From: Chrysomallon squamiferum | Lineage: Eukaryota > Mollusca > Gastropoda > Neomphalida > Peltospiridae | Direction of reading: 5' to 3' | Assembly (NCBI GenBank): GCA_012295275.1 | Contig: CM022667.1 | Coordinates: forward strand, 19,260,910 to 19,288,409 | DNA: 27,500 bases | In this document: positions 1 to 20,275 of the stretch, in pieces | How positions within the stretch are numbered: position 1 is the stretch's first letter | Layout of the letters: each line of letters starts with the position of its first letter | Program-made: the position numbers and the translations under genes | Notes under the pieces: generated by a model | What the model was told of the DNA's origin: nothing | Database searches by the model: none | Seen by the model: the letters and a program-made list of their open reading frames with translations, nothing else

Positions 1-1984
<1,984 letters not shown>

Positions 1985-2000
1985 CCCAGTAAAAAATCTG
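1985..2000 (-). other. Probable 3' splice site and end of 5' UTR, gene B
   Basis: The minus strand reads taatttacag followed by 13 nt and then the ATG of gene B. The tract is pyrimidine-biased and the AG is canonical. It mirrors the arrangement before gene A's ATG. Confidence 0.5.
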
Positions 2001-3240
2001 TAAATTAGACAAATATTTGTCATAGCAAAACAAAACAAAATGTTACATTAAAATAATAATAATAATACGAAGAAGAAGAAGAAGAAGAAGAAGAAAATAA
2101 ATAAATAACAACAAAAAACATAAGAAGTCAGCAGTTTTGTTTTCCAATTTTAAAATATATTAAAATTAATAGTTATTATTACATTAATCAAATGTATGTG
2201 TGTGTGTGTGTTAAAAAAAAACGAAAACGAAAACTCTGAAAAAAAAATTAAAAATTATAATTGAACAAATAAAAAGAAAAGAAAAAAGAAAAAACGATTA
2301 TATGAAAACAGAAACACGGTTAAACCATCCAAAGACTTTTTTTTTTTTTTTTTTTTTCTTAACGACGAAAACGAAAAATATTTTATATGTAGTTTTCAGC
2401 AGATAATAAACAACATACCTAGGTATTGAAAGAGTAATAATGTGCTAAGCATTAACTAAAGAGGAGTGTTGGAAAAACCAAAACCCCGCCTTTCAAACAC
2501 ATCTGGTCGCTTTTCTTTTGTCAGTGACGTCAATCGTTTATTGACGTACTATTTATTTGGCGCCCTATCGTTAAGTGAAATCAACGTACGTATTGTAGCA
2601 ACAGTCCATCCTTGTTTTGTGTTATTATATTTAGAAAAAAAAAAAAAAAAATTATAATTAAATAAAAAAATAAAACATTTTAGAACAACATTGGAAATCT
2701 CAGATATTAAATAGTGGGAACTGCCAACGATTAACGATACGAACTTGCCTCCTTGCAGCAGATTTCACATTACGTCAATAATCGACTGACGTCATTCAAA
2801 GCTTCCAGCGACTGCAGGTATTTCAAATTAGAGAGAAAAAAAAAAAGCGGGGAAACTGTTGCTAGGTAAGTATTTTCCATAATTCCAACTATGCAGAATT
2901 TATCACCGATGTAGACATCACCCAAATGATTAGACTTAGAGGACATGTTTTGGGAGTGATACACTGCAGGATATATTATCATTCCCACTTAGTTAATTTC
3001 AGCCAATATTTGATATAACAGAATAAGACATAGAGCATAAAATCAGTAATAATGACATAGATGACACTAAATTATATATATATATAGATACATTAAGCTT
3101 CTATCAGTGCTTTGTTTTCTTCTTTCTCGCTGTTATCAAAGACTGTAGTATGTTTCCTTGACAATGTGAAAGTGCATAAAAAAAATGATCCATTGCTAGA
3201 GTAATCCATTTGGAAGCAGCGATTTTACTCTGTAATACTA
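2001..3240. other. Upstream of gene B: AT-rich, probably leader intron
   Basis: Contains an (AAG)n run at 2069-2096, poly-T at 2339-2357 and poly-A near 2636-2650. A slightly richer patch at 2466-2600 has CCCCGCC, TGACGTCA (2525) and TTTGGCGCC (an E2F-like word). A further TGACGTCA lies at 2787. The open frames at 2466-2657 and 2770-2988 show no family features. Confidence 0.5.
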
Positions 3241-3253
3241 TAATAATGGCTGT

Positions 3254-3255
<2 letters not shown>

Positions 3256-3284
<29 letters not shown>

Positions 3285-3307
3285 AAGAAGAAGAAGAAGA
3301 AGAAGAA
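3256..3307. repeat. (GAA)n microsatellite
   Basis: About 17 AAG/GAA units. Purine-only on the plus strand. Confidence 0.97.
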
Positions 3308-3494
3308 ATTTTATTATTATTATTGTTATGGTGATAAATAAATCAATCAATCCAATAATGGTGACATTAAAAAATATTAATTCGTTCATTCGCTGATCAT
3401 AACATGGGGTCTGGCATATAAAATATCTTGCTACCATGTGATACAAATAGCCTTGAGACGGCGGTACATAAACCGAGTGATTATGTTTTATGGC

Positions 3495-3670
3495 CCTTAC
3501 ACACCAGATGCGATTTTCGCGGCGAATATCGCAGCTATTTTCGCCGAATTATAGAAACCACGCTCATTTTCAGGCTTTTATTACAAACGCAGTTAACGCT
3601 ACGATTTATCAATCTACGTTTGGAAATAAAAACTACGTTATCACTGACGAAATCGCGTGCTATATATAGA
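3495..3670. mobile_element. Possible MITE or degraded DNA transposon end
   Basis: Starts near CACACCAGATGCGATTTTCG and contains nested inverted repeats: GCGAT...ATCGC around TTCGCGGCGAA, then TTTTCGCCGAA. At the far end ACGAAATCGCGTGC is a rough inverted match to GATGCGATTTTCG. Its CG-rich words stand out from the AT-rich surroundings. No clear target-site duplication or transposase was seen, so this is tentative. Confidence 0.3.
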
Positions 3671-4320
3671 ATTTGACGTCATACACACACAATCGTGATG
3701 TGATATCTCTCCATCTGGATGTCGTCTTGCAAAAAGAAAAAGGCATTATTATTCATGCACAAAAATATGAAATACTTTACAGCAAAACTGTACCATAAAG
3801 ATTATGGGGAACATGAAAATATTATTAAACCGTACGGAAAGTATGATAATTATAATTATAACGGTCATTATTTTATAAATATAAATATTAATACGACTCA
3901 CAAATTCATTTTTGTTACATCTTAATTTTAATGGGAATATTATTTCGAATATATACGTATTTGTGAAATCGCACTGAAAGACGTAACTGAAAATAACGTT
4001 CGGTGCACAAGAACTGCTACACCGGTAAAGCAGAGAAAATGGCGGCGATGTGACAAACGCCCGCGTCTGGGTTGCAAAGTCCTTACACTTAACAACAATG
4101 TTGTCAGAACGGGTTTCTTGTCGAGATAAACGAGTGTCAGCTAACGCTGATACAGCAAGACTGTAGCAGGTCAGGAATAGAAAAGTGCAGTACGCTGCAG
4201 ATCTAAGATAAAAGTGAAATTTTCTATTAATGTATCACATTACTGGGTCGGCATGAGTTATTTTAGGAACCTTGCGTTACGTTAAAGGGTAAAAATCTTC
4301 TATTAAAGATTTATATTTAA
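3671..4320. other. Intergenic or leader intron, mostly unique sequence
   Basis: TGACGTCA at 3674. A moderately GC-rich patch at 4000-4200 includes AAAATGGCGGCGATG (a YY1-like word on the plus strand; the frame stops at once). The short open frames here lack recognisable domains. Confidence 0.4.
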
Positions 4321-4895
4321 ATTATTGTTGTTGTTGTTATTGTTGTTATTGTTTATGTGATTCTTGTTGTTACGGTTATTTTTTTTTATTGTTTTTAAAG
4401 TTATAGTTGTTATTGCTACTATTGCTACTTAGTATTGTTATTATTCCTATTGTTATTGTTATTTATATTTTTGGTTTTATTAATGTTATTGTTATTATTG
4501 TTACTAAAGTTATTGCTATATTGTTATTCTAATTATTGGGGATTTTTTGGTTCTTGTTATTTTTGTCGTTATTGTTATTATTATTGTTAATTGTTATGTT
4601 ATTGTTATAAAAATTACTGCTATTGTTGTTATTGATCTTATTAATGTTGTGTTGTTGATGTTACTGTTATAAATGTCGTTATTGTTTATTATTGTTATTA
4701 AAGATACTGTTATTTTGCTATTGTTATTGTTGTTATATTTGTTATTCTGTTTTTATTATTGTCATTAGTGTTATTATTATTAGTTTGTTTTTATTCTTAT
4801 TGTTGTTATTCCTGTTATTGTTGTTGCTATTTTTATTGTTATTATTGTTGTTGCTATTGTTATTATAATTATTAAAGTTACTGCTATTATTATGG
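4320..4895. repeat. Degenerate (TTATTG)/(TTG)/(TTA) tract
   Basis: About 575 bp made largely of ATTGTT and TTATTA words, with very little C on the plus strand. It yields poly-Asn frames on the minus strand that are repeat artefacts. Confidence 0.9.
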
Positions 4896-5619
4896 CGTTT
4901 TCCCTTGTTGCTTAAACCAGTACTTCTATAAATAAACACACGCTGGTTGATTTCATTCAGTTCAAGAAGCGATAAAACGGTCATAACAACAAATGAAAAG
5001 GGTAGATAATTATGGAAAACGCGCGGACTTCGACCTTTCAGTGTTAGTTTGCAAAAGTTTTCATTGTCCCCCACGTGTTACGAGCACGCAAACATCGGTG
5101 TACGACAATGTGTTAAAATAAAGAGAACAAGTAATTAAATTTAAACCACGTGTTGTTCGACGTCTGCCAATCAATAGCTACATGTAACATGTTTTCGTGT
5201 ACCACAACAATACGTCTATAGAAACACTGTTTAATTATGTGAAAATGTCGTACGAATTAAAATGGAGCACAGAAATGTATCAGGTCAGTAACGTCGGTAT
5301 AGCTGGGAAAAAAAAAAAAAAAAAACTTTTACACGCTAATTTTATTTAATAAATTAAAAATTGTTTCATTAACGTTGTTGACTCCATGATATCTATTTCT
5401 TAGAAATTAATTTTAGAAATATTTAGAATCGATAATATGTAAGTAATAAATAATCAATACACAAGACTGACAATTTAGAAGAAGAAAAGAATAATAATGT
5501 TAATAAAAATTAATAGGTGAAATAAGAGAACAAAAACTAAATGAACCAAATGATTATCGGCGCATCACATCAAAACATGAACCTAGATGATACTTTAAAG
5601 AATACCAAATGATTCTTAC
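4896..5619. other. Unique AT-rich sequence, probably leader intron of gene B
   Basis: No gene recognised. A poly-A run lies at about 5308-5325. The 4742-5074 minus frame has a non-repetitive first half but no start context, splice sites or family resemblance that I can defend. Confidence 0.4.
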
Positions 5620-5950
5620 CTTGTAATTCCAAGGGGAGAAAAAAATATATATACAAAACAGGAAACGTTCTGGAATAACCTATTTCCAGAACGTCGAAGG
5701 TGACATTATGGTCTTGTCCATACTTCTCATTCTCTACGTGATTCGTCACGTCCCCTTCCCCGGCACGCGTCCGTTTAGCCGGGAACCGTTAACGTAATTC
5801 GTCCGGCTCCGTGTTTTTTGACGTGTTGCTTACTGCCCACGAGCTCTGCCGTGCTAGCCACAGTTCGCTTGTTAGTCTCGTGTGATTGGTCACAGACTCA
5901 GGGGAGGCGAGCGGGCGGGCGGGCGACTGGTGGGTGTCCGTAAAAAAACC
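5620..5950 (-). promoter_or_regulatory. Promoter-like GC-rich block and putative non-coding 5' exon of gene B
   Basis: The most GC-rich stretch between the two genes. On the plus strand it shows GCGGGCGGGCGGGCG (5911-5925, GC boxes) and ATTGG (5885-5889, inverted CCAAT box in a GTGATTGGTCAC context). On the minus strand a good splice donor, ACAAG|GTAAGA, falls at 5620/5619, and the acceptor before gene B's ATG is at 1998-2000, so a 3.6-kb leader intron is plausible. The position between gene A's stop and gene B's ATG fits. The transcription start is not visible. Confidence 0.45.
5665..5694. promoter_or_regulatory. 30-bp inverted repeat resembling paired heat-shock elements
   Basis: ACGTTCTGGAA ... 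TTCCAGAACGT: 11-bp perfect arms around TAACCTAT. Each arm contains TTCnnGAA, the core HSF-binding arrangement. It could also act as a stem-loop in a 5' UTR. Confidence 0.5.
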
Positions 5951-6563
5951 AAAAAAAACCCCTAGATTTCGTGTAGTTATAAGCTACCTCTGTTTGTGGA
6001 TGTGGGTTTTTGTGTAAGGAAGGATACTAGATATTACATTGAGTTATGTCAGTCTATTGTTGTAATATTTATCAGTTATTTCTTCTGATGTGTTGCTAAT
6101 TTTTACAGGCACCTCTCAGTATGGTTTGTGCTGTCTTGAAGAGTAAATAACTATTTTAGAATTAATCTTTAAACATCACTGATTGTTTGGTAAGTGTTAT
6201 CTTGTTAGAAATATTAATATATTAATAAATAAATAAATAAATATAATATTTAAAAATTTAAACTAATGGCATAGGTATATATATATTATTGTAGTATTTA
6301 AATTGATATACTTGCACAAAATTAGGATCATCAATATGGCACATTAATTTATAAACACAGATTTCCTTAAATATGAACTTCCTCTCTGTATTTCTCTCTG
6401 TGTCTGTCTCTCTGTCACGCACATACACACTCGCACGCACACACACACACACATATATGCTGCATTTCCAATGAAATTAGTGAACAAACACTTCATTTCT
6501 CTGGAAAGTATTTTAAAATTATTAAACAACAAACAAAATAAAATGGCACCAGCATATATAATT
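5951..6563. other. Downstream flank of gene A
   Basis: AT-rich intergenic sequence with an AAAT run (6222-6240), a (TCTG/TCTC) patch (6380-6415) and a (CA)n run (6436-6452). No gene recognised. Confidence 0.6.
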
Positions 6564-13645
<7,082 letters not shown>

Positions 13646-13666
13646 AGCGTCTAATGTTTATGTCTA
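13646..13666 (-). other. Probable 3' splice site and end of 5' UTR, gene A
   Basis: A pyrimidine-rich ctattttag precedes 18 nt of leader before the ATG. Gene B has a matching arrangement (acceptor 13 nt before its ATG). This suggests that both genes have one or more non-coding 5' exons further upstream. Confidence 0.5.
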
Positions 13667-14389
13667 AAATAGAAAAACAAATAATAATAATAATAAAAAT
13701 CATTGTTAATTATAACCTTTAGCTAAGCATTCTTTCGTCTATATATATGACGTCTTGGGTTTTTAAATGACTTTATTGTCAAGAATACCATGTTTTAAAA
13801 TAAGTAGGCCTATTTGACTTGTACGGACATTTTAGATATTTATTACAATGACAAGTTTGTTTATATGATGAAATAACATCAGCGTTCAGGGAGAGATTAT
13901 GAGATAGTGACACTGATTCCAATAGAAGAGCTTTGTAAATAAAAATACAGACGAATAACGGAGACCTTGTTTATCTGAAAGCGGAATTAACAAGGGCAGG
14001 CGAACGGAAAATCCAAATCAATGGTCAATTCTGTCTTATCTGTGGGAAAGTGCATGTTAAAAGAAATCCACAGTAGTCAATAGAAAAATGTAATCGGTTT
14101 TCTTTAAGTTAACCAACAGACGATTATTGAAGATTAATCAATAAACAAAAATTAATAACACGTGCATGCATAATGATGTTTATGATAACACATGCGCGCG
14201 CACCCATAAATACATATATACATATACACAGATATATGGAAATGCAAAAACAATGGTATTTTAGAATATTGTCTCTTTTAATAAGCTAATACACTGTATT
14301 GCTAATAATTAATAATATTTATAATCAAGGACATTGTTAATATAGATATATCAGTTAGATTGGGAAATAACATGACTCAAAGATCCTGT
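13664..14389. other. Unique sequence upstream of gene A exon 1
   Basis: No open frame of note. It carries TAGGCCTATT at 13806, a palindromic word common in marine invertebrate DNA, and a short ATACATATA patch. Probably leader intron of gene A. Confidence 0.4.
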
Positions 14390-15690
14390 TAAACATAAAT
14401 GTCTGGTATATACAGTATTCTACCATTGTTTAACACAAGTGGCTGGTATACACAGTATTCTACTACAGTTTTACACAAGTGGCCTGTGTACACAATATTT
14501 TACTATTGTTTTACACAAGTGGCTGGTATACATCGTATTCTACTATTGTTTTACACAAGTGGCCTGTATACATACTATTATAATATTCTTTTACACAAGT
14601 GGCTGGTATACACAGTATTCTACTACAGTTTAATACAAATGACTGGTATACACAGTATTCTACTATTGTTTAACACAAGTGGCTGGTATACACAGTATTC
14701 TACTATTGTTTTACACAAGTGGCTGGTATACACAGTATTCTACTATTGTTTAACACAAGTGGCTGGTATACACAGTATTCTAGTACTGTTTAATACAAGT
14801 GACTGGTATACACAGTATTCTACTATTGTTTAACACAAGTGGCTGGTATACATAGTATTATACTATTGTTTTACACAAGTGGCTGGTTTACACAGTATTC
14901 TACTATTGTTTAACACAAGTGGCTGGTATACACAGTATTCTACTATTGTTTAACACAAGTGGCTGGTATACACAGTGTTCTACTATTGTTTAACACAAGT
15001 GGCTGGTATACACAGTATTCTAGTACTGTTTAACACAAGTGACTGGTATACACAGTATTCTACTATTGTTTAACACAAGTGGCTGGTATACACAGTATTC
15101 TAGTATTGTTTAACACAAATGACTGGCATACACAGTATTCTACTACTGTTTAACACAAGTGACTGGTATACACAGTGTTCTACTATTGTTTAACACAAGT
15201 GGCTGGTATACACAGTGTTCTAGTACTGTTTAACACAAATGACTGGTATACACAGTGTTCTACTATTGTTTAACACAAGTGACTGGTATACACAGTGTTC
15301 TACTATTGTTTAACACAAGTGACTGGTATACACAGTGTTCTACTATTGTTTAACACAAGTGACTGGTATACACAGTATTCTACTATTGTTTAACACAAGT
15401 GGCTGGTATACACAGTGTTCTACTATTGTTTAACACAAGTGGCTGGTATACACAGTATTCTAGTATGGTTTAACACAAGTGGCTGGTATACACAGTATTC
15501 TACTATTGTTTAACACATGTGGCTGGTATACACAGTATGCTGGTATTGTTTAACACAAGTGGCTCGTATACCCAGTGTTCTACTACTGTTTAACACAAGT
15601 GGCTGGTATACACAGTATGCTACTATTGTTTAACACAAGTGGCTGGTATACACAGTGTTCTACTACTGTTTAACACAAGTGGCTGGTATC
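14390..15690. repeat. Satellite 1: 40-bp tandem repeat, about 32 units
   Basis: Each unit contains GGCTGGTATACACAGTATTC followed by TACTATTGTTTAACACAAGT. The first GTCTGGTATA is at 14401 and the last GGCTGGTATC at 15681, exactly 32 x 40 bp apart, so the array has no net indels. Variants include GACTGG for GGCTGG, GTGTTC for GTATTC, CTAGT for CTACT and TTTTACAC for TTTAACAC. The 144-residue open frame through it is a by-product of the repeat. Confidence 0.98.
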
Positions 15691-15840
15691 TGTGATGAGA
15701 TCAGTAAGGAGGTCGAGTGCACACTTAAAGTAACAAGTCGTGTTTCCGCAGTGTTGAACTAAAACCAGTTTTCTCTAAGTTGTACACTGAATTATCACGT
15801 CATGTTTTGTTAACTGAATGTCTTGTTAGCCATCTTTTCT

Positions 15841-15896
<56 letters not shown>

Positions 15897-15957
15897 CGCC
15901 TTCTTTTTGTATCAACGTGGCAGTGGTAGTAACATTAACAACAACAACAACAACAAC

Positions 15958-16006
<49 letters not shown>

Positions 16007-17266
16007 TTAAATAGTGTATTGCAATTTAAAAAAAAATTAGTAGTAGAAGTCGTAGTAGTAGTACTTTCTCTTTTTTTTTCTCTTTTTTTTTTACAGCAGT
16101 TGATCATTCATCTTTGTCTGTGATATACAGCTCGATAAGAGCGCAGTATTTAAAATTTGAAAAATTAATTTCTTTGAATTACGTCATCTTTATAAAAATA
16201 CGTCATACAGTGTATAAAACGTACGTCATATAATCATTTTCATTTCATTTTACGGCAAGCACTGACTTATTTTCTTTGTTTTTTCAACAAAACCTCACAA
16301 TTTTTAAAAAACAAATTTAATGTTTTTTTGGTTTTTTTGCTCTGTATTATTATATTTTCTATTTATTATTATATTTATCTTAATGATGCTACTACAATTC
16401 AAAAAAAAAAAAGAAAAAAAAAAAAAAAACTCAGGCTTAATTCCTGCTTTTATTCATAACGAAGTAAAAACTTGTAATCACAAGTTAAAAATTACAGTTT
16501 GAAATCATAAATCAGAACTATAATATTATCTCTCTTATTTTTTTTCCATTTTTAAAATCAGTTTTAATTAAATTTCTGTTTTATCTTACCTTAAACTTTT
16601 GAAAATGAAAAACGAATGTAACACGTTAATTTTCCAACCGCTGTTTCCAGCCTCATCAGCAGAATTCAGCTATGATGCATGGATCCAGCAGTTCATTATT
16701 TCCGCTGTGAGACTCATCTATTTTGTGAGATCACTAAAAGGCATTGCCCGGACACGCAGTTTCCACACTCATCAGTCACTGACTTGTAATGTAAGTGGCG
16801 AAATATAACTCAGTCTGTGTGGACTTTTGGTCAGCGTATTGACAACGGGCATATGACATGATGATGTTATAAAAATTTATAATCATTTATTTATTTATTT
16901 ATTTATTTACTACTTTATTTAATTTAATTTAATTTTTTATTTTATATTGTTTTCGTTATTTATTTTTATTTTATTTATGTTTTGTTATTAATTATTATTA
17001 TTATAAAAACGATAAATTTAGTGGTGCTGGTATTAATACATTAATAAACATTCACTTATTGATAGTCCCGATGTCCAATGGCTTACAGGATCGACGCTAC
17101 CTTAGAAAAAAATGTGCATGTTTAAAATCTATTTTGTTAATAATTGAAATATATAATAAAAAATTTAACATCACCGTTAGACCTGATTAATTCATTTTCT
17201 GTGTACTTTGAAAAACTTCGTAGAAAGAATTTATACAATAAAATTATTTTAATAAAATTTAATGAT

Positions 17267-17269
<3 letters not shown>
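15691..17269. other. Mixed unique and simple-repeat sequence
   Basis: Includes (CT)n at 15844-15893, (ACA)n-(ATA)n at 15939-16006, three TACGTCAT words at 16180-16229 among TATAAA-like words, poly-A near 16401-16429, a moderately complex patch at 16600-16860 with no recognisable product, and (ATTT)n at 16878-16990. Confidence 0.6.

Positions 17270-17330
<61 letters not shown>
17270..17330. repeat. (CT)n microsatellite
   Basis: Perfect TC run of about 60 bp. Confidence 0.98.
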
Positions 17331-17333
<3 letters not shown>

Positions 17334-17419
17334 TGCCCATAATTAAATTATTATATATTATCCCTTATTTATTTTCTTATTTTGTGTTATTGTATCCATT
17401 TCTTTTTCTACAACTGCTA

Positions 17420-18545
17420 CATCAATTATCTTATTACAATCATATCTGCAACAACAACGACTACTACTACCATAACCACTACTCCTATTAGTATTACTAA
17501 TACTAATAATACTGCTACTCCTTTTCCTAATTCCACCTTACAACAACTACTGCTATTATTGCTACTACGACTACAACAACAACAACTACCACTACTACTA
17601 CCGCTGCTTCTACAACTGATATTGCTGATACTGCTGTTCCTACTACTACCACCGCTACAACAACAACAACTAGTATTGTTACTATTACTACAACCTCTTC
17701 TGTCATTACTACTACCAGGACTTTAATTCAGTTACTAACATTATTTCTACCAATACTGGTACTGTGCCGTTATTCTTATTTCTACTGCTGCTAACATTAT
17801 TAATACATCAGCTACACTTCCATTACTACCGCCACTATTAATATTGCCATTTATTTGCTGCTACAATTACCACTATATTTAATACTGAATCACAAAACTT
17901 TTAACTAATTCTGATACTGCTACTACAACTATTACTACTACTGTTAAATTTAACAACACAGTATTGTTAATGTTACAACTCTACTACAATTAGAACTAAA
18001 ATGTCTTCCAATCACTTTTATTATAACTACTTCCACTCATACTACTTCTTTTACTGTTTCTTCAGCATTTACATTTACTACTGTATTACTAATACCACCA
18101 CCACCGTTTTAACTAAATCTGCTACTGTTACTTATAATAACAATCATTACAGTTAAATGTAATATGATACCAGCATTATTATTCATATTATTACTATTAC
18201 TACTACTAATATACTACTACTACTACTAATATACTACTACTAGTACTGCTTCTATTATCACCATTATTACAATTACTGTTACTATCAATATACTACTACT
18301 ACTACTTCGATTATCACTATTATTACAATTACTATTACTACCAATATACTACTACTTCGATTATCACTATTATTACAATTACTATTACTACCAATATACT
18401 ACTACTACTACTTCGATTATCACTATTATTACAATTACTATTACTACCATTATATTACTACTATTACTTCGATTACAACTTCTAATCCTACTCCTCCTAC
18501 TACTACTACAGCTACTACTACTATCCCTACCACTACAACTATTTA
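17420..18545. repeat. Degenerate (ACT)/(ATT)/(ACA) trinucleotide tract, about 1.1 kb
   Basis: Made mostly of TACTACTAC, ATTACTATT and ACAACAAC words, with little G on the plus strand. Poly-L/T/Y frames arise from it. Confidence 0.92.
18250..18480. repeat. Minisatellite inside the ACT tract, 50/56-bp units
   Basis: Unit starts TTCGATTATCACTATTATTA and ends in AATATACTACTAC. Starts lie at about 18250 (diverged), 18306, 18356, 18412 and 18468: spacings 56, 50, 56 and 56. The 6-bp difference equals two ACT triplets. Confidence 0.88.
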
Positions 18546-18968
18546 TCACTATCACATAATTATTGCATCAGTAACATTCGTCTGACAAAAAAGTTTTATT
18601 TCCCAAAAGTTTGTTAAAACTACACAGTTAGCTGATAAAAGTACAGTAAAAGAGACCGGTCTGGCGAGTGTTGGCTTGTGACACGTGCGCTAAAAAGACG
18701 GATAGAATACCACGAAAACTGAAAGCTTCTAACATTTGGTCCTGCAGCGCCCCGGGCTGTTTCCAGTATACAGTCATAGCAGGTGAGAGACGTGAAATTC
18801 CGAAACACAGCCACAGTCCTTGATGTTACGTGGAATGTGAGCTTCAGAATTACTTTGATTAGCAATATAGGTAAGCGACGGAGAAACCGAAACAAAATCA
18901 CAATATTAAAAACCGAGAAAAAAATTAAAATTGTGCAAAGGTATACAAATGTTCATAATCTGCGTCAA
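18546..18968. other. Unique sequence, no gene recognised
   Basis: A GC-richer patch at 18650-18850 ends with GCAG|GTGAGA (donor-like, plus strand) near 18780. The minus frame at 18620-18901 contains LTCYDC, but there is no supporting domain pattern. I leave it unassigned. Confidence 0.35.
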
Positions 18969-19059
18969 GGAATTTTTTTTTTTTTTTTTTTTATTTTTAT
19001 TTTTTTTTTTTTTTTGCTTATTGAGACAGTTACAAAACTGTGTATTATGAACTGTAATC

Positions 19060-20275
19060 AAATATCGTTATGTTTTATAATCAAATAGGCCTACGTTTAA
19101 ATACGATAAGAGTTCAGAAATAAACTGCCCAAATATTAAATATCACGAAGTTTTATAATTGAACAGTCCAAAATTAAATATCATAAGATTTTATAAATAA
19201 ACTGTACGAAGTTTAAATGTTATGAAGTTGTATAAATGAACGCTCCATAGTTGAACTATCATCAGGTTTTATAAATAAACTGTAAAACGTTTAATATCAT
19301 GAAGTTTTATAATCAAACTGTCCAAAGTTTAAATACCATAACATTTTATATATAAACTGTGCAAAATTTAAATATCATAAGATTTAAGAAATAAACTGTC
19401 CGAAGTTTAAATATCACGAAACTGTTTAATCAACGTCCAAAGTTTAAATATCATGTCTGTCCAAAGTTTAAATATTATGTAGTTTTACAGTCTGTCCAAT
19501 GTTTAAATATCATGTCTGTCCAAAGTTTAAATATTATGTCTGTCCAAAGTTTAAATATCATGTAGTTTTACAGTCTGTCCAAAGTTTAAATATCATGTAG
19601 TTTTACAGTCTGTCCAAAGTTTAAATATCATGTAGTTTTACAGTCTGTCCAAAGTTTAAATATCATGAAGTTTTACAATCTGTCCAAAGTTTAAATATCA
19701 TGAAGTTTTACAGTCTGTCCAAAGTTTAAATATCATGAAGTTTTACAGTCTGTCCAAAGTTTAAATATCATGAAGTTTTACAATCTGTCCTAAGTTTAAA
19801 TATCATGAAGTTTTATACTCCCTCCTAAGTTTAAATATAATGTAGGTTTACAATCTGTCCAAAGTTTAAATATCATGAAGTTTTACAGTCTGTCCAAAGT
19901 TTAAATATCATGAAGTTTTACAGTCTGTCCAAAGTTTAAATATCATGAAGTTTTACAGTCTGTCCAAAGTTTAAATATCATGAAGTTTTACAATCTGTCC
20001 TAAGTTTAAATATCATGAAGTTTTATACTCCCTCCTAAGTTTAAATATAATGTAGGTTTACAATCTGTCCAAAGTTTAAATATCATGAAGTTTTACAGTC
20101 TGTCCAAAGTTTAAATATCATGAAGTTTTACAGTCTGTCCAAAGTTTAAATATCATGAAGTTTTACAGTCTGTCCAAAGTTTAAATATCATGAAGTTTTA
20201 CAATCTGTCCTAAGTTTAAATATAATGTAGGTTTACAATCTGTCCAAAGTTTAAATATCATGAAGTTTTATAATC
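19060..20275. repeat. Satellite 2: 35-bp tandem repeat
   Basis: Core unit TCTGTCCAAAGTTTAAATAT then CATGAAGTTTTACAG (35 bp). Copies at 19060-19440 are diverged and longer (with ATAAAC insertions). Copies near 19440-19560 include shortened forms. The core (19560-20270) is nearly homogeneous. This pattern fits unequal exchange homogenising the centre of the array. Confidence 0.97.
19781..20200. repeat. 210-bp higher-order repeat within satellite 2
   Basis: Two adjacent 210-bp blocks (19781-19990 and 19991-20200), each of six 35-bp monomers, are identical by direct comparison. Marker variants TAAGTTTAAA, ACTCCCTCC and AATGTAGG recur in the same order. A third, partial block starts at 20201 and lacks one monomer. 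Confidence 0.95.

Noticed and set aside
4040-4060. AAAATGGCGGCGATG as a start of a plus-strand gene
   Set aside because: The frame ends after four codons; it may only be a YY1-like word.
5709-5798. Plus-strand 29-codon frame MVLSILLILYVIRHV... resembling a signal peptide
   Set aside because: It ends at once in TAA, no downstream plus-strand exon fits, and it sits in the promoter-like block of gene B.
14399-14833. 144-residue plus-strand frame with repeated GWYTQYST-like motifs
   Set aside because: It runs through the 40-bp satellite; the unit is not a multiple of three, and the repeated peptide is rotated-frame noise.
16599-16808. 69-residue plus-strand frame, with an AAT|GTAAGT donor-like site
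   Set aside because: No domain, no supporting acceptor or partner exon; repeated CTCATCAG words suggest non-coding sequence.
18620-18901. Minus-strand frame with LTCYDC, considered as a Ly6/uPAR-like exon
   Set aside because: Only two cysteines in a suggestive spacing; no other family cysteines and no convincing acceptor.
14390-20275. Tandem arrays considered as CRISPR arrays
   Set aside because: Units are contiguous without unique spacers, there are no cas genes, and the sequence is eukaryotic.
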